A stretch of DNA of 64,000 bases from Zeus faber. Lineage: Eukaryota; Chordata; Actinopteri; Zeiformes; Zeidae. Each line of letters opens with the position of its first letter. Position 1 is the stretch's first letter. The position numbers were made by a program, and so were the translations under genes. The stretch spans positions 7,860,026-7,924,025 of the forward strand of contig OY482855.1 in NCBI GenBank assembly GCA_960531495.1, given 5' to 3'. The notes beneath the pieces are model-generated. The model was not told the DNA's origin, did no database searches, and was given only the letters and a program-made list of their open reading frames with translations. Of this stretch, positions 1-11,479 are shown piece after piece.

Positions 1-307
1 TGGCCTCCTCCTAAGTTAGTCCTTTTCTATGGCCTGTGCTTCGTTCTCTGCATTTTCTCTACTCTCTAAATTAAAAAAATGCAGGTGTACTGTTTTTTCA
101 GGTGACCTTGGATGCCAAGAACAGGGCCTGTTTATGACAGACTTATGCAGAGGTCATAAGAGCATTCATTTTAGTAATGTAATATGTTATACACTTAGTG
201 CAATTATTTCTCAGGAAATGTGCTTCTCTGAGTGAATAAGATATTAGATAATAATAAATATACTTGAGTGCAAAACAAAAGATTATATGAAATAGAGGGA
301 CGACTGT

Positions 308-560
308 TGGAGAATTGTCCCCACGTGGTCAGTAAGGTAAACCCTGTGTCACTACAGGAAACAGACAGAGTGTATTGATATAGTTTATTCTGCAGAGTAA
401 AGAGGGATACACAGATACACTGTACAAGCCTTGGATGGCTGTAACCTCTGTTGGACATTTGAAGAAGCATGAGTGTGTCATTGGCTGGGTGTCATTGGGA
501 AGAGAGGTTTCCATGTTCCATTATGTCCATTATAGTGTAGATAAAGCCTTATTGGTCTTT
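308..560 (-). repeat. retrovirus-type LTR remnant (family LTR-1)
   Basis: Read on the minus strand it has a TTTATTCTGCAGAGTAAA-like polyadenylation region followed by a U5-like end finishing in TCTCCAACA at 308. The same layout, with the same CTCCAACA end, is seen on the plus strand at 55180-55546 and in a diverged copy at 37570-37880. The 5' boundary is uncertain and may extend to about 750. Confidence 0.5.
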
Positions 561-762
561 TACTCTGCTCTAGTTTATTCCGGGAAGAGAGGTTTGGCCA
601 ATTTGAAGTGGAGGTGTCCTACAACCTCTGTCTGGGATGTTTTTTATTGTTTATGTTAGATGTGTGTTTCCCGGTTGATTTCAATGAGATATAATTATTA
701 GGACATATCTGAAAGTATACCTTTTTTGTATTCATGATGTATACGTGATATAATTCATGGGT

Positions 763-2370
763 GGCTTTTGTCAAAGGGAGACAGACCTATCACATTGGTC
801 TCCCTGTCAGCACTTCATCCTGGGACACATCATGAGATCTTCATTACTAGTGGCAGGCATGAAACTCAAATCGAGCTTACCTTTACTGGGATTCCATTTA
901 GAAAAACATGTAAATTATCACTGAACAATATTTTTACCACAACAGGGCATCAGCTTGATTAGTCCAGTGATGGGAAAAACTGGCAGAAGGAACGCATTGG
1001 AGCAGACCACTTGCATTGCTTCTTGCATTGTTCTGAGCACAAATAACACATTATATACAAAGATTTTGCAAATACTGTAAAACTTAGGATTTTGTGGTAT
1101 TAACTCAATTCTCTCACTATCCCTCCATTTTGACATATCGTAATTACCATAGGTCAAACAAGCAAAGCAATGAAAGACTAGCGGGGAGATATGACTTTTG
1201 TTGCGGATGATACAGTACGACATGGCTTTGCAACTACAAACTTTGGCTTACCACAATGATAGTTCAGTGCGGGATGCTTGTTGTTAGAGGGAAGCAAGGT
1301 TAGTGATGAATTCTGTGTCCTCATCTGTGGAGGACACAACAATTATTTGACATGAGCAATATCAGATACAGTGGCAGCTTTGACAGCTGCTTTGGCTGTG
1401 ACATTTCTCCAGTGATGGGCGCTAGGTACATTAGTGTAAGCAACACAAAAAGAAAATCAGAATGGGAGGGTTATGACATCAAAACAATAAGTAAATATTC
1501 CGTAAATCTCATTAGTCAGCTTCACTGTACCATATCACATTGGTCCATACTAATTCATGCAATTAGAAAATAAATAAGTCAATTTACAACAGAAGAAATA
1601 CAAAACACAACCGGTTATACAAAACAGACAAACACTAATTTACAACAAAAACAGATGACCGACAGAGAAACAATCAAGAGAGATTGTTGATAGGGGACAG
1701 GTGTGCAGCGGCAGGGATATAACACCAGAGACTGACAGAGGGAGCTAGAGCGGGACATGGGGACCTAGAGACAGACAGAGGGAGCTAGAGAGAGACAGAG
1801 GGACCTAGGGACAGATTGAGGGAGCTAGAGGGAGACAGAAAGAGACAGATAGAAAGCAAGAGCAGGGCAGGATCCCGAGGTATACATTTTTCAAGAGCTT
1901 CAGAAGCAAGATCTAGGCGGGCAAAGCCACAATGGCTATCACTGCCAAGCAGTCATGTGGATCTTGGAGAGTTGTTGCTATAGAGAAATGAGCCGTTTCG
2001 CTCTGTAGCAAGATAAAGGCTACAATATGTGATCAACCCACTAGCAATGACACCAAGTTTCTCAACAAGGTATCCAACAAGACAACAGCACAGCTAACAG
2101 AAAACCACCTCACCTCAGTTAAAGTAATCCAGCAAATCCAACATAGAGCAGGTGCAAGTGCAAAAGCAACAAAACTTTCTTCCGCATCAGGCGTCTACTC
2201 AAATATTTGACGACGATAAGCTCTTCCCATGAGCCATTGATAATAATGGCTGGGCAAGCGTTGCCTCATTTTACAATCCCAAAGCAACAATAACCACAAC
2301 AGCCTATAAAGGTCATGCCAGGTTGTGACCCCATCCCCAGGTTGCCCCCCCCCCCCAGCGATCATAGCCG
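763..2370. repeat. large non-coding repeat unit, copy A (partial)
   Basis: Blocks here match, in the same order and orientation, blocks of copy B (18880-23335) and copy C (30640-34790). For example 763-975 pairs with 19541-19755 and 31083-31310; 1100-1200 with 21780-21880 and 31360-31440; 1240-1490 with 31490-31710; 1910-2035 with 31980-32180; and 2250-2335 with 32335-32425. Identity by eye is roughly 70-80% with many indels. No protein-coding frame is visible. It may be the decayed interior of a retrovirus-like element, since copies A and B are followed (minus sense) by LTR-like sequence, but I cannot assign a family. Confidence 0.6.
1722..1856. repeat. purine-rich minisatellite in copy A
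   Basis: Degenerate tandem repeats of about 20-24 bp built on AGACAGAGGGAGCTAGAG. There are about five or six units, interrupted by CATGGGG and GGGACCTA variants. It is absent from copies B and C, so it expanded after the copies separated. Confidence 0.7.
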
Positions 2371-2399
2371 TCATCTTGCAGAATTTTTCCAATTTTTCC

Positions 2400-4544
2400 A
2401 TCTATGTCATTCAAGACATAGATGAAGAAACAAAAATTCACATTAAGTAATACTTTCAATAAAAGACTGAACAAAATTGAGAAAAGACAGTTGTACAAAA
2501 CCCAAATATCACAGCCACTAGAAGAACTTATAGGTCAATGTGTTTTTACAGCACCTCAAGTTTCAACGTAAAAATTTAGGAATTTTACTTTGAAACTCAC
2601 TAAATTGATGCAGTACAAATGTTTGATTTTGGGTCAGTGTGTAGTCAGGATTTTCCTATATAGCGGACAACCCCTCATGACCTCCAGACAGCCAGACTTC
2701 ATTCCAGACCTGTAGATTAAATCAACCGTTATCTCTCACTTTCAAGGAGAGAGATACAAGTCTGCCTCACTGTGAGCCCCAACACAAGGCCATTTTGTTT
2801 CATTAAACTATCGTCTGCAATCTAGCCGACAGACAATCAGATGTGGGAAAGCGATTAGCAGCAAAATGTGAAACCACTCAAGTGACCCCAGGGGGTCAGT
2901 GAACTGAGCAGTGAACCCATTCACCCTCCTTTCCTCCTCTCCATCTCAAGGTAACACAAGATTTCAAAAGGAGAAGCTAAAGATCTCTGACCATGCCCTC
3001 TGGGTGCTCAATAAAAAAATCAATATGACAGGCCAATATTCACACCTATCTTGGGAACCCTCTTCCCGCTCCCCTTAAAAACACACACAAACACACTCAC
3101 ACGGTCAAAAGAACACACAAATTCTTTCCCTTAGTCTACCTCTGAATTTACAACGAGGTGTGAGCTTATCTGAAAATGCCCCATCCATGTCATAAACCAG
3201 GCCCACATTCTTGAATAACCCTTCCCCAGTTCTTCTGTGGTTTTAGACACAGTTGTATCAATATGAAATATTAACTAAATCTGCCATTATTAAAGAAAAA
3301 ATATGACCTCTCCATGACGCCGGATGATGGAGATGTGAGTGGAATCATTAAAAGTGTATTTTTGTCATGTGTTTTTACTGCCATCTGTTCGTACAGCCAT
3401 ACGGCCAAAGATACCATCTTCTCCCTATTCGTTGCATTTTTAATATTTTTACAGAATCATGTGTTTCTTTTAATGTATTTTATTTTTAATGGCATAAATA
3501 TTGATGCTTGTTGTGTTTGGTAGTGAGAATTCATATTTTCTCTTACGCTGAAGTGACTACGAATTCCATGTGGAAAATTGTAAAAATGTTTTGCTGAGAT
3601 ACTATATTTTTTTGTTTTTTCACGCATCGTTTTCAGACTTTTAATCCTTTTGGTTTTACTTAAAAACCGGTCCAGATCTGCAGATTCACAACTCAGATCC
3701 CCTTTTCTTAATTATTTTAATAGTTTCTTCAACTACCCGGTTAGATAATTTTTGTATCCCAGCAACCGGATTTCACAAGTTAATAATAACGTAATTAGCT
3801 GCAAACAGCAAACAGCATTTTTTACAAGTTGTTTTTTTTAAAGGAGTTAACTAGAAACTATTAAACAGAGCCACTACCTGACAACCCACACACCACGGCG
3901 ACTCCTATGTCACAGACTTTGATCCTCCACCAAGACACAGATGCAATGCCTCAAGGCCAACCCCACAGCCGGGATGAAGGGATCTCCAAAAGACCCCACT
4001 GACCCCATTCATGTCTCTTCAAACTGCCAACACTGCGCTCCTGGGGTCACGGCGCTGAAATGCATCGTGTCATGGACAGAGCCAAAAGCAACACCACTGG
4101 AGTCCCCCAACAATGCAGCCAAACCCACGGACCTTGACAAGTAAACCACCAGAGAACCCCTGCAGTGTTGTCTGATTAATGCTGCATTCACATGGAAGAT
4201 GGGAGATGCCAAACTGGAAGTCATGTTTGTGGACGAGAGCATGATGGCAGACCAGCAGAGAAGACCGGCAAACAGATGATTAGGTGATCAGCTGAGTGAT
4301 GGCTGATCACCTGTTAACAGTTAACAGATGATGAAGATGTCAAAGCCGCATAACAATATCAACAAATCTATCCATAATGCGGAATAATCTATTGTCAAAC
4401 CTGCTTGGAGATGAATATAATGCTTTATACAGAAGCCGGCGTGTGTAACGTTCACCAACTATGAATGACAAGCTATAAAATATTAATAGTAAGCTTCATT
4501 ATTATAATTACATGCATTACTACATTTATTTCACATAATAACAG
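2400..4544. other. no recognisable gene or element
   Basis: AT-rich sequence with short homopolymers (a C-run near 2346-2358) and a CA-rich patch near 3080-3110. Open frames in this stretch (for example 3941-4144) show no family motifs and no codon-like constraint. I see nothing I can name. Confidence 0.5.
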
Positions 4545-5061
4545 TGTCACAGCGCCAGTCATGCCTTTCTGTCTCCTTACAGTCTGTCTCTCCTCCCTTT
4601 CCCTCTTGTATCTAGTTTGTCCATGTCTATACCTGACAGTGCAGTGTGGGCGTGGCTCCTGGTTCCAGGCCTCTTTGATACAACTGCTCCTCATCACCAC
4701 TCGCCATAAGAAACCCGGCTCCTCGTCCAGATCTCGTCTGGTCATACCGTTACCTAGTGTGATATTCTCCAGACTGTTCTCCATTGAATTCTTATGTATT
4801 TGTGGCACCTTGCCTTGTTTAACCCTGTCCGCCTCGCCCTGGTGCCAGCCTGCCTGCCTGGCTTTCTGTCTGCCTACGCCTCACCTCCAGCCTCTCCACA
4901 CTCGGAGACCTGTGCCTTCAGCCTGCCCAATCCGACCCCGGAATGACCCACCTGCCCTTTATTCCGATCCAACATCATCTTATTCCCCCTTTGTAAATAA
5001 ACCTTCTATACTTTCCCATACTGTGTGCTGCATATGGGACTTATCTGCCTCGTTCATGACA
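4545..5061 (+). mobile_element. solo LTR of a Ty3/Gypsy-like retrotransposon
   Basis: About 517 bp with TGTCA...TGACA ends, forming the short inverted termini of an LTR. The last 80 bp contain TTTGTAAATAAACCTTCTAT, then GTGTGCTGCATATGGGAC and a short U5, the usual 3' layout of fish Gypsy LTRs (AATAAA signal, then a CTGCAT-x-TGGG stretch). No internal region follows directly; the next element begins about 40 bp later. I could not see a convincing target-site duplication. Confidence 0.65.
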
Positions 5062-5103
5062 GTGCTGAGTATGAGTTTTGGGAGAGATAGACGAAGCACA
5101 TCC

Positions 5104-6195
5104 TGTCATGCCCACAGTCTTCTAGCCCTACTAGGTGCTGCTTGTCTCTTTTATCATGGACAGGTCCCCCGGCGCTAACCTCTTCCTGGTTCCCTCTGCC
5201 ACTCCTTCCTCCTGCACCGTCCCACACACCTGAAGTCCATCACTCATCAAAGCTTGCAGTATTTATTCCCTGACTTTCCATCCACTCATTGCCAGATTGT
5301 CAGCTAATCTAACTGACTTAATACCTTTTGTGGCGCCTTCTAAAGATCTGAGAATTTGTTTGTGCAGTTACCGTCCTAACCTGCCTTGCTCCCTTCCAAG
5401 TTCAAGCCATTCCCATCCTGCTTTGCTGAGCCTGGATTACTGTCCCCCTGTCCGGAACCTGGATTCCTCCTCCTGGAGCGGCCAACTCCTGGGTTGAGTA
5501 TGCGCATAACACCCTCATCAATGTGTCCACTGGTCTCCCTAGGTTATCAGCCCCCGCTGTTCGTATCCCAGGAGGTGGGGATCTCTGTGCCATCCATCCA
5601 GGCCCACATCCTCTGCTGCCAACAAACCTGGAACAAGGCCCGCTCAGGCCTGCTGCAGTCGTTCCCCCCGGTCCCAGCGGCAAGCCAATCGTCGGCGGAC
5701 CCCAGTGCCCACTTATGCCCCCAGCCAAAAGGTTGGGCTCCTGGCAACAACCCATGCGCTGTGCGTCTTCGTCTCCTCTCCTCCCTTTGTGTCCACCCTC
5801 TTTTCATGTTTCCCAACTCAAACTGGTGGCCTCCTGCCCTCCCTCCCTCATCTGGGACTTCAACAGAGCTCATCCTCCTGGATCCAGGCATCCGCAAGGT
5901 GCCGTCCGGGGGGAGGTATTGTTACACTGACAGCCTCCTAGCCCCACTAGCGTCAGCTTGTCTCTTTTATCATGGACAGGTTGCACGGTGCTAACCCCTT
6001 CCTGGTTTCCTCTGCCATTCCTTCCTCCTGCACCGTCCTACATACCCGAGGTCCTCACTCACTCATCAAAGCCTGCAGTAGTTATTCACCGGCCTTCCAT
6101 CTACTCATCGTCAGCTAATCTAACTCAGTAAGTACCGCTTGTGGCTCCTTCTAAAGTTCTGAGAATTCATCTGTGCAGTCACGTGCCAGTGCTGC
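5104..6195 (+). mobile_element. gutted Ty3/Gypsy element (LTR - integrase tail - LTR)
   Basis: Two direct repeats bracket a short interior. The 5' LTR starts near TGTCATGCCC at 5104 and the 3' LTR near TGTTACACTG at 5919. They share long blocks such as GCTTGTCTCTTTTATCATGG, CTTCCTCCTGCACCGTCC and the CAGCTAATCTAACT stretch. The interior (about 5500-5918) keeps only an integrase C-terminal remnant, and a purine-rich CCGGGGGGAGG tract sits immediately before the 3' LTR, as a polypurine tract should. gag, protease, reverse transcriptase and most of integrase are missing. Confidence 0.7.
5530..5890 (+). pseudogene. Gypsy integrase C-terminal remnant
   Basis: The frame starting at 5386 includes PLFVSQEVGISVPSIQAHI followed by a Cys-rich TWNKARSGLLQ segment. 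This parallels the better-preserved integrase C-terminus of the Gypsy copy at 44690-45327 ([30 protein letters not shown]). After about 60 residues it degenerates through frameshifts, and the chromodomain is only hinted at. It is a broken copy with no function expected. Confidence 0.65.
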
Positions 6196-6199
6196 TGTG

Positions 6200-6990
6200 T
6201 TGTGGGTTTGAGTGCCCCCCTGCCCTGGTCATAACACAACCAGATCCACAGAGGGGTGGAGCGGGCTGGGCAGTTGCCACGCGCAGGGCAGAGACAGGTG
6301 ACATTCATACTCCAGGACACAATTCAATAAATACATTTTCAAGACTTTGAGCACGAAAAAGACTGAGAACGGGTTGAGAACTACAGTCAAACTTTTGCGG
6401 TGAAAGGTGATTCTGTGTCAACTTTGAATTGTGTATGACAATGAACTGAACAAACTTCCTCGGAACGCCATCAATATCTCCAAAAACCACAATGTTGTAC
6501 CTCACAAAAATGGTATTGTTAAGGCAGGACTGATATTATGATTGGTGACATGAAATCACCATTGGTGACATGAGCTCATATGACAGATTTCTAATTCCAA
6601 AATCACCAATGATTAGAAATAGTTCAGTAGGAGAGATAACACCTCATTAACTTGTTGTTTTTGTCGATGTGAACAAGAGACTCCAGAGTGGGAACAGAGT
6701 ACAGTATGTCCGTCTTGCAATGCAAGAACCGACCACACACTGCAATGTCATCTTTACTCCTCTCCACGAAATTGGATGCCCCATTGCTTGTAGAGAACAT
6801 TTCCCTAGCATGTAGCCAGCATGGGCATTCTTACATTAAGATAGCTTACCTACTGATCTAGCGCATCATCTAGTATGTCAGAATAGCATGTCCTGACAGA
6901 GTTTATGCTCTTGCATCCGTCTATACAGAGTTTGCCTTGAAATCCCATGGAGGTCAGTCAAAGAAGTCAGTGTACTGAGTACCATGTAAT
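6200..6990. other. no recognisable gene or element
   Basis: Unique-looking sequence between the Gypsy remnant and the LINE at 7.0 kb. No motif, repeat or long frame was recognised. Confidence 0.4.
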
Positions 6991-7039
6991 CTCTCTCTAT
7001 GTCGTCCTCAGACGAGCCTTCCATCGGCGTCTCCAGTCA

Positions 7040-7680
7040 TCACCGTTCTCCATACATCTGGCCAGCTCCTTTGTGCTTTCCGCACCAGCATCTTTCCAGC
7101 ACGTCCACGTAGGTAGATGCGTGACGTCCTCTTGATCGATGCCCGTGTGTTGGTTCCCACAGTACAAGCGTTTTGGCCAGTAGTTCTCGGCGGTGATGGC
7201 AAGGGCCTGCTAGTCTCATCCTCCTTACTGCTATCTTCCCTGATACACTGGGTAGTGCCCCATACAGACGTTGGTTGGTAAAGTGTTCGTCCTGGTTGAT
7301 GTTCAGTACCACACGTAACATTCTGGTGAAGCACCCATTCAGGGACTTCTGTAGGGCCTTTGTTAGTGTCCAGCACTCGCAGCCGTATAGGAAAACGGAC
7401 TCCACGGTAGCAGAGAAGAAACTGATCTTGATGTGTCATACCATTAAGTGCTCTCCAGGCAAGTGCTTTCCTCACATTAAGGTCCTTTTCCGTGGAGCCG
7501 ACCCATGCACCAGGGTAAGTCATTGACCTCTATTAGCACTGAGCCTTGTGTTGTTATAAGGGTTGGGTGTTCCTGGGGAATTTTACAGGTCATGACCTCG
7601 GTTTTCTTTGCGTTTAGCATGAGGCCGACCTTAGCAGACTCTAGCTCAACTCTGGTCAGGAGATCCTGTGCCTGCTTCAC
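7040..7680 (-). pseudogene. thumb/C-terminal region of the RTE-like LINE
   Basis: 7477-7680 encodes the post-YADD segment (LESAKVGLMLNAKKTEVMTC, the usual GLxxNxxKTE motif). 7040-7405 encodes the LINE C-terminus with YGCECWTLTKALQKSLN and FTRMLRVV. They are in different frames, which shows at least one indel between them. Confidence 0.7.
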
Positions 7681-7803
7681 GTTGTTAGATAGCAGGCAGA
7701 TGTCATCAGCGTAGTCCAGGTCTGTCAGGGTTTCTGCAGGGTGTCTTCTGGACCTTCTGGATGCGATAGTGAAGCCGAGCTAAGGCTCCCTTCCTTTGAT
7801 GGC

Positions 7804-8601
7804 TTATCTCAGAGCATAGTCCAATACTATAATGAAAAGGAAGGGAGCTAGGGTGTTTCCCTGCAGCACTCCGGTTTGGATGTTGAACTCCTCGCTGTTA
7901 CCGTCCAGTGTTGTCACTTGGGCTCTCGTTCCCGTGTACATGGTCCCTATGGCACGGAGTAGGTTGGGAGGAACATCGTAGGCCTTGAGTATTCTCAACA
8001 TCATTCCTCTGTGGATGGTGTCGAAGGCCTTCTTGAAGTCGATGAAACACATCACCGCAGCCAGGTTGTTCCTCTTTACCTCTTCGATGATCCTCCTTAA
8101 CGCAAGGATCTGGGCTAAGGTGAGGGTCGATAGCACTCTCTATCCTGTTTAGTATCATGCGGTTGAACTTTTTTGCAGTGATACAGGTCAGGCATTGTCA
8201 GGTCTTGAGAGATCTCCAGATTTTGGTACCGGGATGATGTGTGAGAGTGACCATATTTCCGGCATGACATTTTTCATTAGAGCCTGGTTGCAGACCTCCA
8301 AAATGACGTCATCAAAATTGCAGTTCTTGATAACACCTGGGGGGATGCCGTCAGGTCCAGCCGCTTTCCCCTGCCTCAGGGAGGCTTTGACCTTGGCTAA
8401 TTCCCGCGATGTAAAAGGGCCATCATCGATGTTGAGATCCCCCAGGACTGCAGGTATTTCCTGCTCAGCACCTTCCACTGCCTGGTGTGTGCCAAGAAGG
8501 TTCCTGAAGTGAGTTAACCAAGTGGTCACTCTCTCCTCTGGGCTGTTTCCTGCCACCTGTCCTTCTTTCGGTCTTTTCCTTCCACACATCTCATTGATCA
8601 A
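7804..8601 (-). pseudogene. reverse transcriptase fragments of the RTE-like LINE
   Basis: Two minus-strand frames cover the fingers and palm. 8188-8601 carries KAAGPDGIPPGVIKNC and ends in IIPVPKSGDLSRPDNA (consensus P-x-x-K-x-G-D-x-x-x-x-x-N-YRPI). 7804-8136 carries FIDFKKAFDTI with the motif-A Asp intact and the NTLAPFLF block. A frameshift separates them near 8140-8190. The second catalytic motif (YADD-type) is disrupted downstream. Confidence 0.75.
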
Positions 8602-8756
8602 CCTCCATGATTAGCTGTACTATTGTTCTCCCTGGGCAGCTTCCACTCAGCGGACTTTTTGCATCAGCACCTCACCTCTGATTTTGTCATACTCAGCAAA
8701 GAGAAGACGCTTGGCCTCCTTCAAGGTGTCGCGTTCGATTCAGGAGGGTTTGAGCT

Positions 8757-9122
8757 ACGTATGTCTTGCCAAGGTCGCCCCACACTCCCACTCCATTCAA
8801 CCACAGCTACCTCATCCAATACTTGAGGGACAAAACTCTGTGAGTGATAAGCACTGACAACTTCAGACAGCTGTTGTACACTGTCTACCACACACTCATG
8901 GAGGTCAAAATAATCTGCCCCAGCTCGAACAAACTGCAACTCCTGAGACCAAACAAAGTGCAGGTATTCAAAGGCAATGGGTTGCCTGTTGATGACAGAA
9001 GTAAGTCCATCCCTAACTCTGGAGGAGCTGATATTGCATGGGCTCCTGCAAAATGGTACATACATTTCACAGGCACATACAAATGAAAGCACTTTAGAGT
9101 ACAAAACTTGGTTTGACTGCAA
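8757..9122 (-). CDS. unidentified 133-residue open frame
   Basis: A clean minus-strand frame next to the 5' break of the LINE. It contains SSRVRDGLTSVINRQPIAFE, then YLHFVWSQELQFVRAGADYF, LHECVVDSVQQLSEVVSAYH and VAVVEWSGSVGRPW. The composition (hydrophobic/acidic alternation, helical look) is more protein-like than shadow frames, and a TTTTGCAG acceptor-like site precedes the conserved-looking part. I do not recognise a family. It could be an exon of an uncharacterised transposon protein or a processed fragment. It does not continue the LINE frame. Confidence 0.25.
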
Positions 9123-9149
9123 GAAATGTCATCTTTAATTTTTAATCAA

Positions 9150-9610
9150 TAATGTGATAAATAAATCACAATGTGCTTATATTAAGGTGCATAACATTGC
9201 ATTGTCATCATACAGAGCAAAGCATGTTATTAACAATTACGGCCATGCACAAGCTGTACAATACTGCAAGACAATACTGTAAAACAAGTAATATTTTGCC
9301 CCTTATTTCCTACAATGACAACACTGTGACCAAATGTATACATGGATTTGAGAAATTAGCCAATGGCCTACCTGGGTCTGTGATCTGCCAGGTTGGTTTT
9401 CCATTCTGCCACGAACACAAGGTAAAGTATTATCATTGAGTGGAAAAGGCCATAATACTTGACATTAGCTATGTATTTAAGCACCACCAGTAACATAAAT
9501 AATACTTTCTTACTACACATTCCCATACTTATAAAGCTAAGTGACCATGAAGCCATATTCCCAAAGGTAATTTTGGTTAGTGGCCTAAAATTTGGCAAAA
9601 AAAAAAAGTG
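9150..9610. other. no recognisable gene or element
   Basis: AT-rich spacer ending in an A-run (about 9597-9608). No motif was recognised. Confidence 0.4.
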
Positions 9611-9699
9611 AAAGGAATGCTTGTTTCAATCCACTACCATAATGTGATTATTAGGAGTTGGTTCATCGAGATAAGCAGGGGGTGGCACCCATTCCCAAG

Positions 9700-9960
9700 T
9701 TGGGTTATACCACTGCATAAAAAAGTAGTGATAACTGACATGTTTTCTAAATGGATTGACGTGTTCGAACGTAAAACCAACTACACATGTGCTGTGGTGA
9801 TCCATGACTTCTGGAGAAAGAGCGGGAGCTCCACCAGATTCCTGGGGCCATTCCAGATCCTCCTCACCACCGCAGCAGCAGCTAAGGTGGCAGAACAACC
9901 ATCCTGGGTCCACACATCTCACTGGAGACGTGTGCACCCACTCTCAGAAGAAAGTCATTT
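9700..9960 (+). pseudogene. retrovirus-like integrase remnant
   Basis: The plus frame reads VVITDMFSKWIDVF, which resembles the first catalytic-Asp block of retroviral-type integrases. It then jumps to GPFQILLTT...VHTSHW, the C-terminal DNA-binding block (consensus GPxxVLLTTPTAVKV...WIHxSH). The core between them, including the other two acidic residues, is deleted. A second, minus-strand copy of the C-terminal block is at 30500-30620. Old, broken endogenous element; no function expected. Confidence 0.6.
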
Positions 9961-10338
9961 TTTTATATGGCATATTTATGTTAGCAATGGCTACTGTTTG
10001 TGCAGATACCATGCCTATGCCTTCCTGCCCTCAAACTGGGATGGATTCTATAATTTTGTTAATCTCATGGAAAAAGAAATACAATTTATACAATTATCAA
10101 TGACAGGTATCAATGACAGGGCACACCCTTGATACACCTTGCGTATCAATTTCACATTTCTCTAGGTGAGAAATGGGGATTTGTCTTTTTCCTGTGGTAT
10201 TACCGGTAATATAATATGAATAAGTATAAGGAAATTCTCTTATATTTATTCATTCAATTATTTTGTTTTGTTTTGTTTGCTCACAAAATAATTTAAAGGC
10301 TTTCCACCTGCTGGTTACTTATGTAAAAACACACCGAC

Positions 10339-10716
10339 TTACATTGCTGGAGCATGAGATGGCCCTAGTCTATGTGTTACCCCTAACTTTACAGGTGACG
10401 CTTGAATCACTTTGATTCCTGATAACTTCAATAACCTTACTAGCGTGATCCCCTCTTTAGAAAAGAACCGTGGCGCTTCCGGGCCTTCAGACTCGTCTGG
10501 CTTCAGTTTCAATGGCTCCATGTTCACATCGGCCCTTGGGGCATTATGCTTGCCCAAATACATATTCCTGTGTTTCGACATCATGTAATGTTTCTGCACA
10601 TGTTCCCTAACCCGCATGCATGCCCTGATGTACCGTTGGATTGGTGTTATTGTGGGTGATGTTACAAGCAATACGTCCAAATTCCCCATACTCCTTAACC
10701 TGATACCCATGACCAT
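10339..10716 (-). CDS. unrecognised 125-residue open frame
   Basis: Minus-strand frame with a basic segment (RYIRACMRVREHVQKHYMM) followed by LKPDESEGPEAP. It lies downstream of integrase remnants of the opposite strand. No family was recognised and no splice context is evident. It may be chance or a remnant of a retroelement structural gene. Confidence 0.15.
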   Translation of the reverse strand: MVMGIRLRSMGNLDVLLVTSPTITPIQRYIRACMRVREHVQKHYMMSKHRNMYLGKHNAPRADVNMEPLKLKPDESEGPEAPRFFSKEGITLVRLLKLSGIKVIQASPVKLGVTHRLGPSHAPAM

Positions 10717-10944
10717 TTTCCCAACCTGGTTGGATCCCAGGTGCCCCTTTGGTGATGACGAAGATGATGTTTGTGTCTAGTTATGTTTACCCGCACATAG
10801 AGCATTTATTAGTCATTAGTCGCTATGTTCCCATGATGATTTTTGTTGTTGTCATTATTAAGTTATAACCATTCCTTAATCACATTATTTCTATGGTGCA
10901 CTATGGTGATTTTATTTTTGCATTCACATTATCTGATTATTGAT

Positions 10945-11335
10945 GATTTTTGGGGGGTACCACCGACTCGCCTGCAGTGTGGGCGCTTCGGGCTGGGTGC
11001 CGGTCTGTCGGCGCGAGACCTGGCTCTGGGCCTGCAGGCTGTGCCTGGCGCCCACGGCCCAAGTCCTGCGCCTTGTGCCTGCTCTTGTGGGTGGGTTGTA
11101 TATGTGTGCGTCCCTGGGGTTTGGGGTCTCACCGTGCTCCCTGGGACTGGGTTATAATCTTCAGGGCTCGGTGTGTAGGTTTCTCCGAGGGCTTCCAGCT
11201 TCTCTGGGGGTCTTCTTTAGCTGCAGGGGGTTGCTCGGGGCTTTCCTGCAACTGTTGGGTGTCTAGGCAGCTGCGGAGCTCAGGGGGCCTTCAGGGCCCA
11301 ATCCGCTGTTTGGGGGCGCCACAACATAATACCGA
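10945..11335 (+). repeat. GC-rich dispersed repeat, plus copy
   Basis: An abrupt GC- and CpG-rich island in AT-rich DNA. It shares CTCCCTGGGACTGGGT and CTTCTCTGGGGG blocks, in the same order, with the reverse complement of 40592-40812, which lies immediately after the C-terminal end of an L1 ORF2. The simplest reading is a detached 3'-UTR piece of that L1 family. Long open frames inside it are a by-product of low stop density. Confidence 0.65.
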
Positions 11336-11391
11336 TCTTATACATAAGAACCAATTGGGGTAAGTCCTGTACACTCACTGGTGGACCATCA

Positions 11392-11416
11392 GACACACAC
11401 ACACACACACACACAC
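11392..11416. repeat. (CA)n microsatellite
   Basis: Perfect AC dinucleotide run of about 25 bp followed by a TACATACATACA stretch. Confidence 0.95.
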
Positions 11417-11479
11417 TTATACATACATACAGGTCGTCCCATTACACAAAAGTCTGGGGAATCCAAGGGTGGAGGTGTT

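Larger units (their letters stand above)
6995..8750 (-). mobile_element. 5'-truncated RTE-like LINE
   Basis: On the minus strand, from about 8750 downward, the translation gives a linker (LKEAKRLLFAEYDKIRGEVL), then the reverse transcriptase entry (RQGKAAGPDGIPPGVIKNC), palm motif A (CFIDFKKAFDTIHRGMM), a TGVLQGNTLAPFLF block (consensus GVxQGxxLSP), and a thumb/C-terminal region (LYGCECWTLTKALQ, NQRLYG, HGHRSRGRHAS). The YxDD box region (about 7690-7790) is out of frame. The endonuclease is missing, as usual for 5'-truncated LINE copies. Several frameshifts and stops make it dead. RTE-type is my best guess from motif style; the exact clade is uncertain. Confidence 0.75.

Noticed and set aside
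4465-5178. 237-residue plus-strand open frame
   Set aside because: It coincides with the solo LTR (4545-5061). The translation is Cys/Leu/Ser-rich from CT-rich DNA with no domain, and an LTR does not encode a protein.
5402-5930. Minus- and plus-strand frames of 116-135 residues over the Gypsy remnant
   Set aside because: Shadow frames of GC-rich integrase remnant sequence; only the phase matching the 44-45 kb integrase was kept.
10843-11363. Several overlapping open frames of 100-137 residues on both strands
   Set aside because: They are an effect of the GC-rich repeat, where stop codons are rare. Frames exist in most phases and none has a motif.
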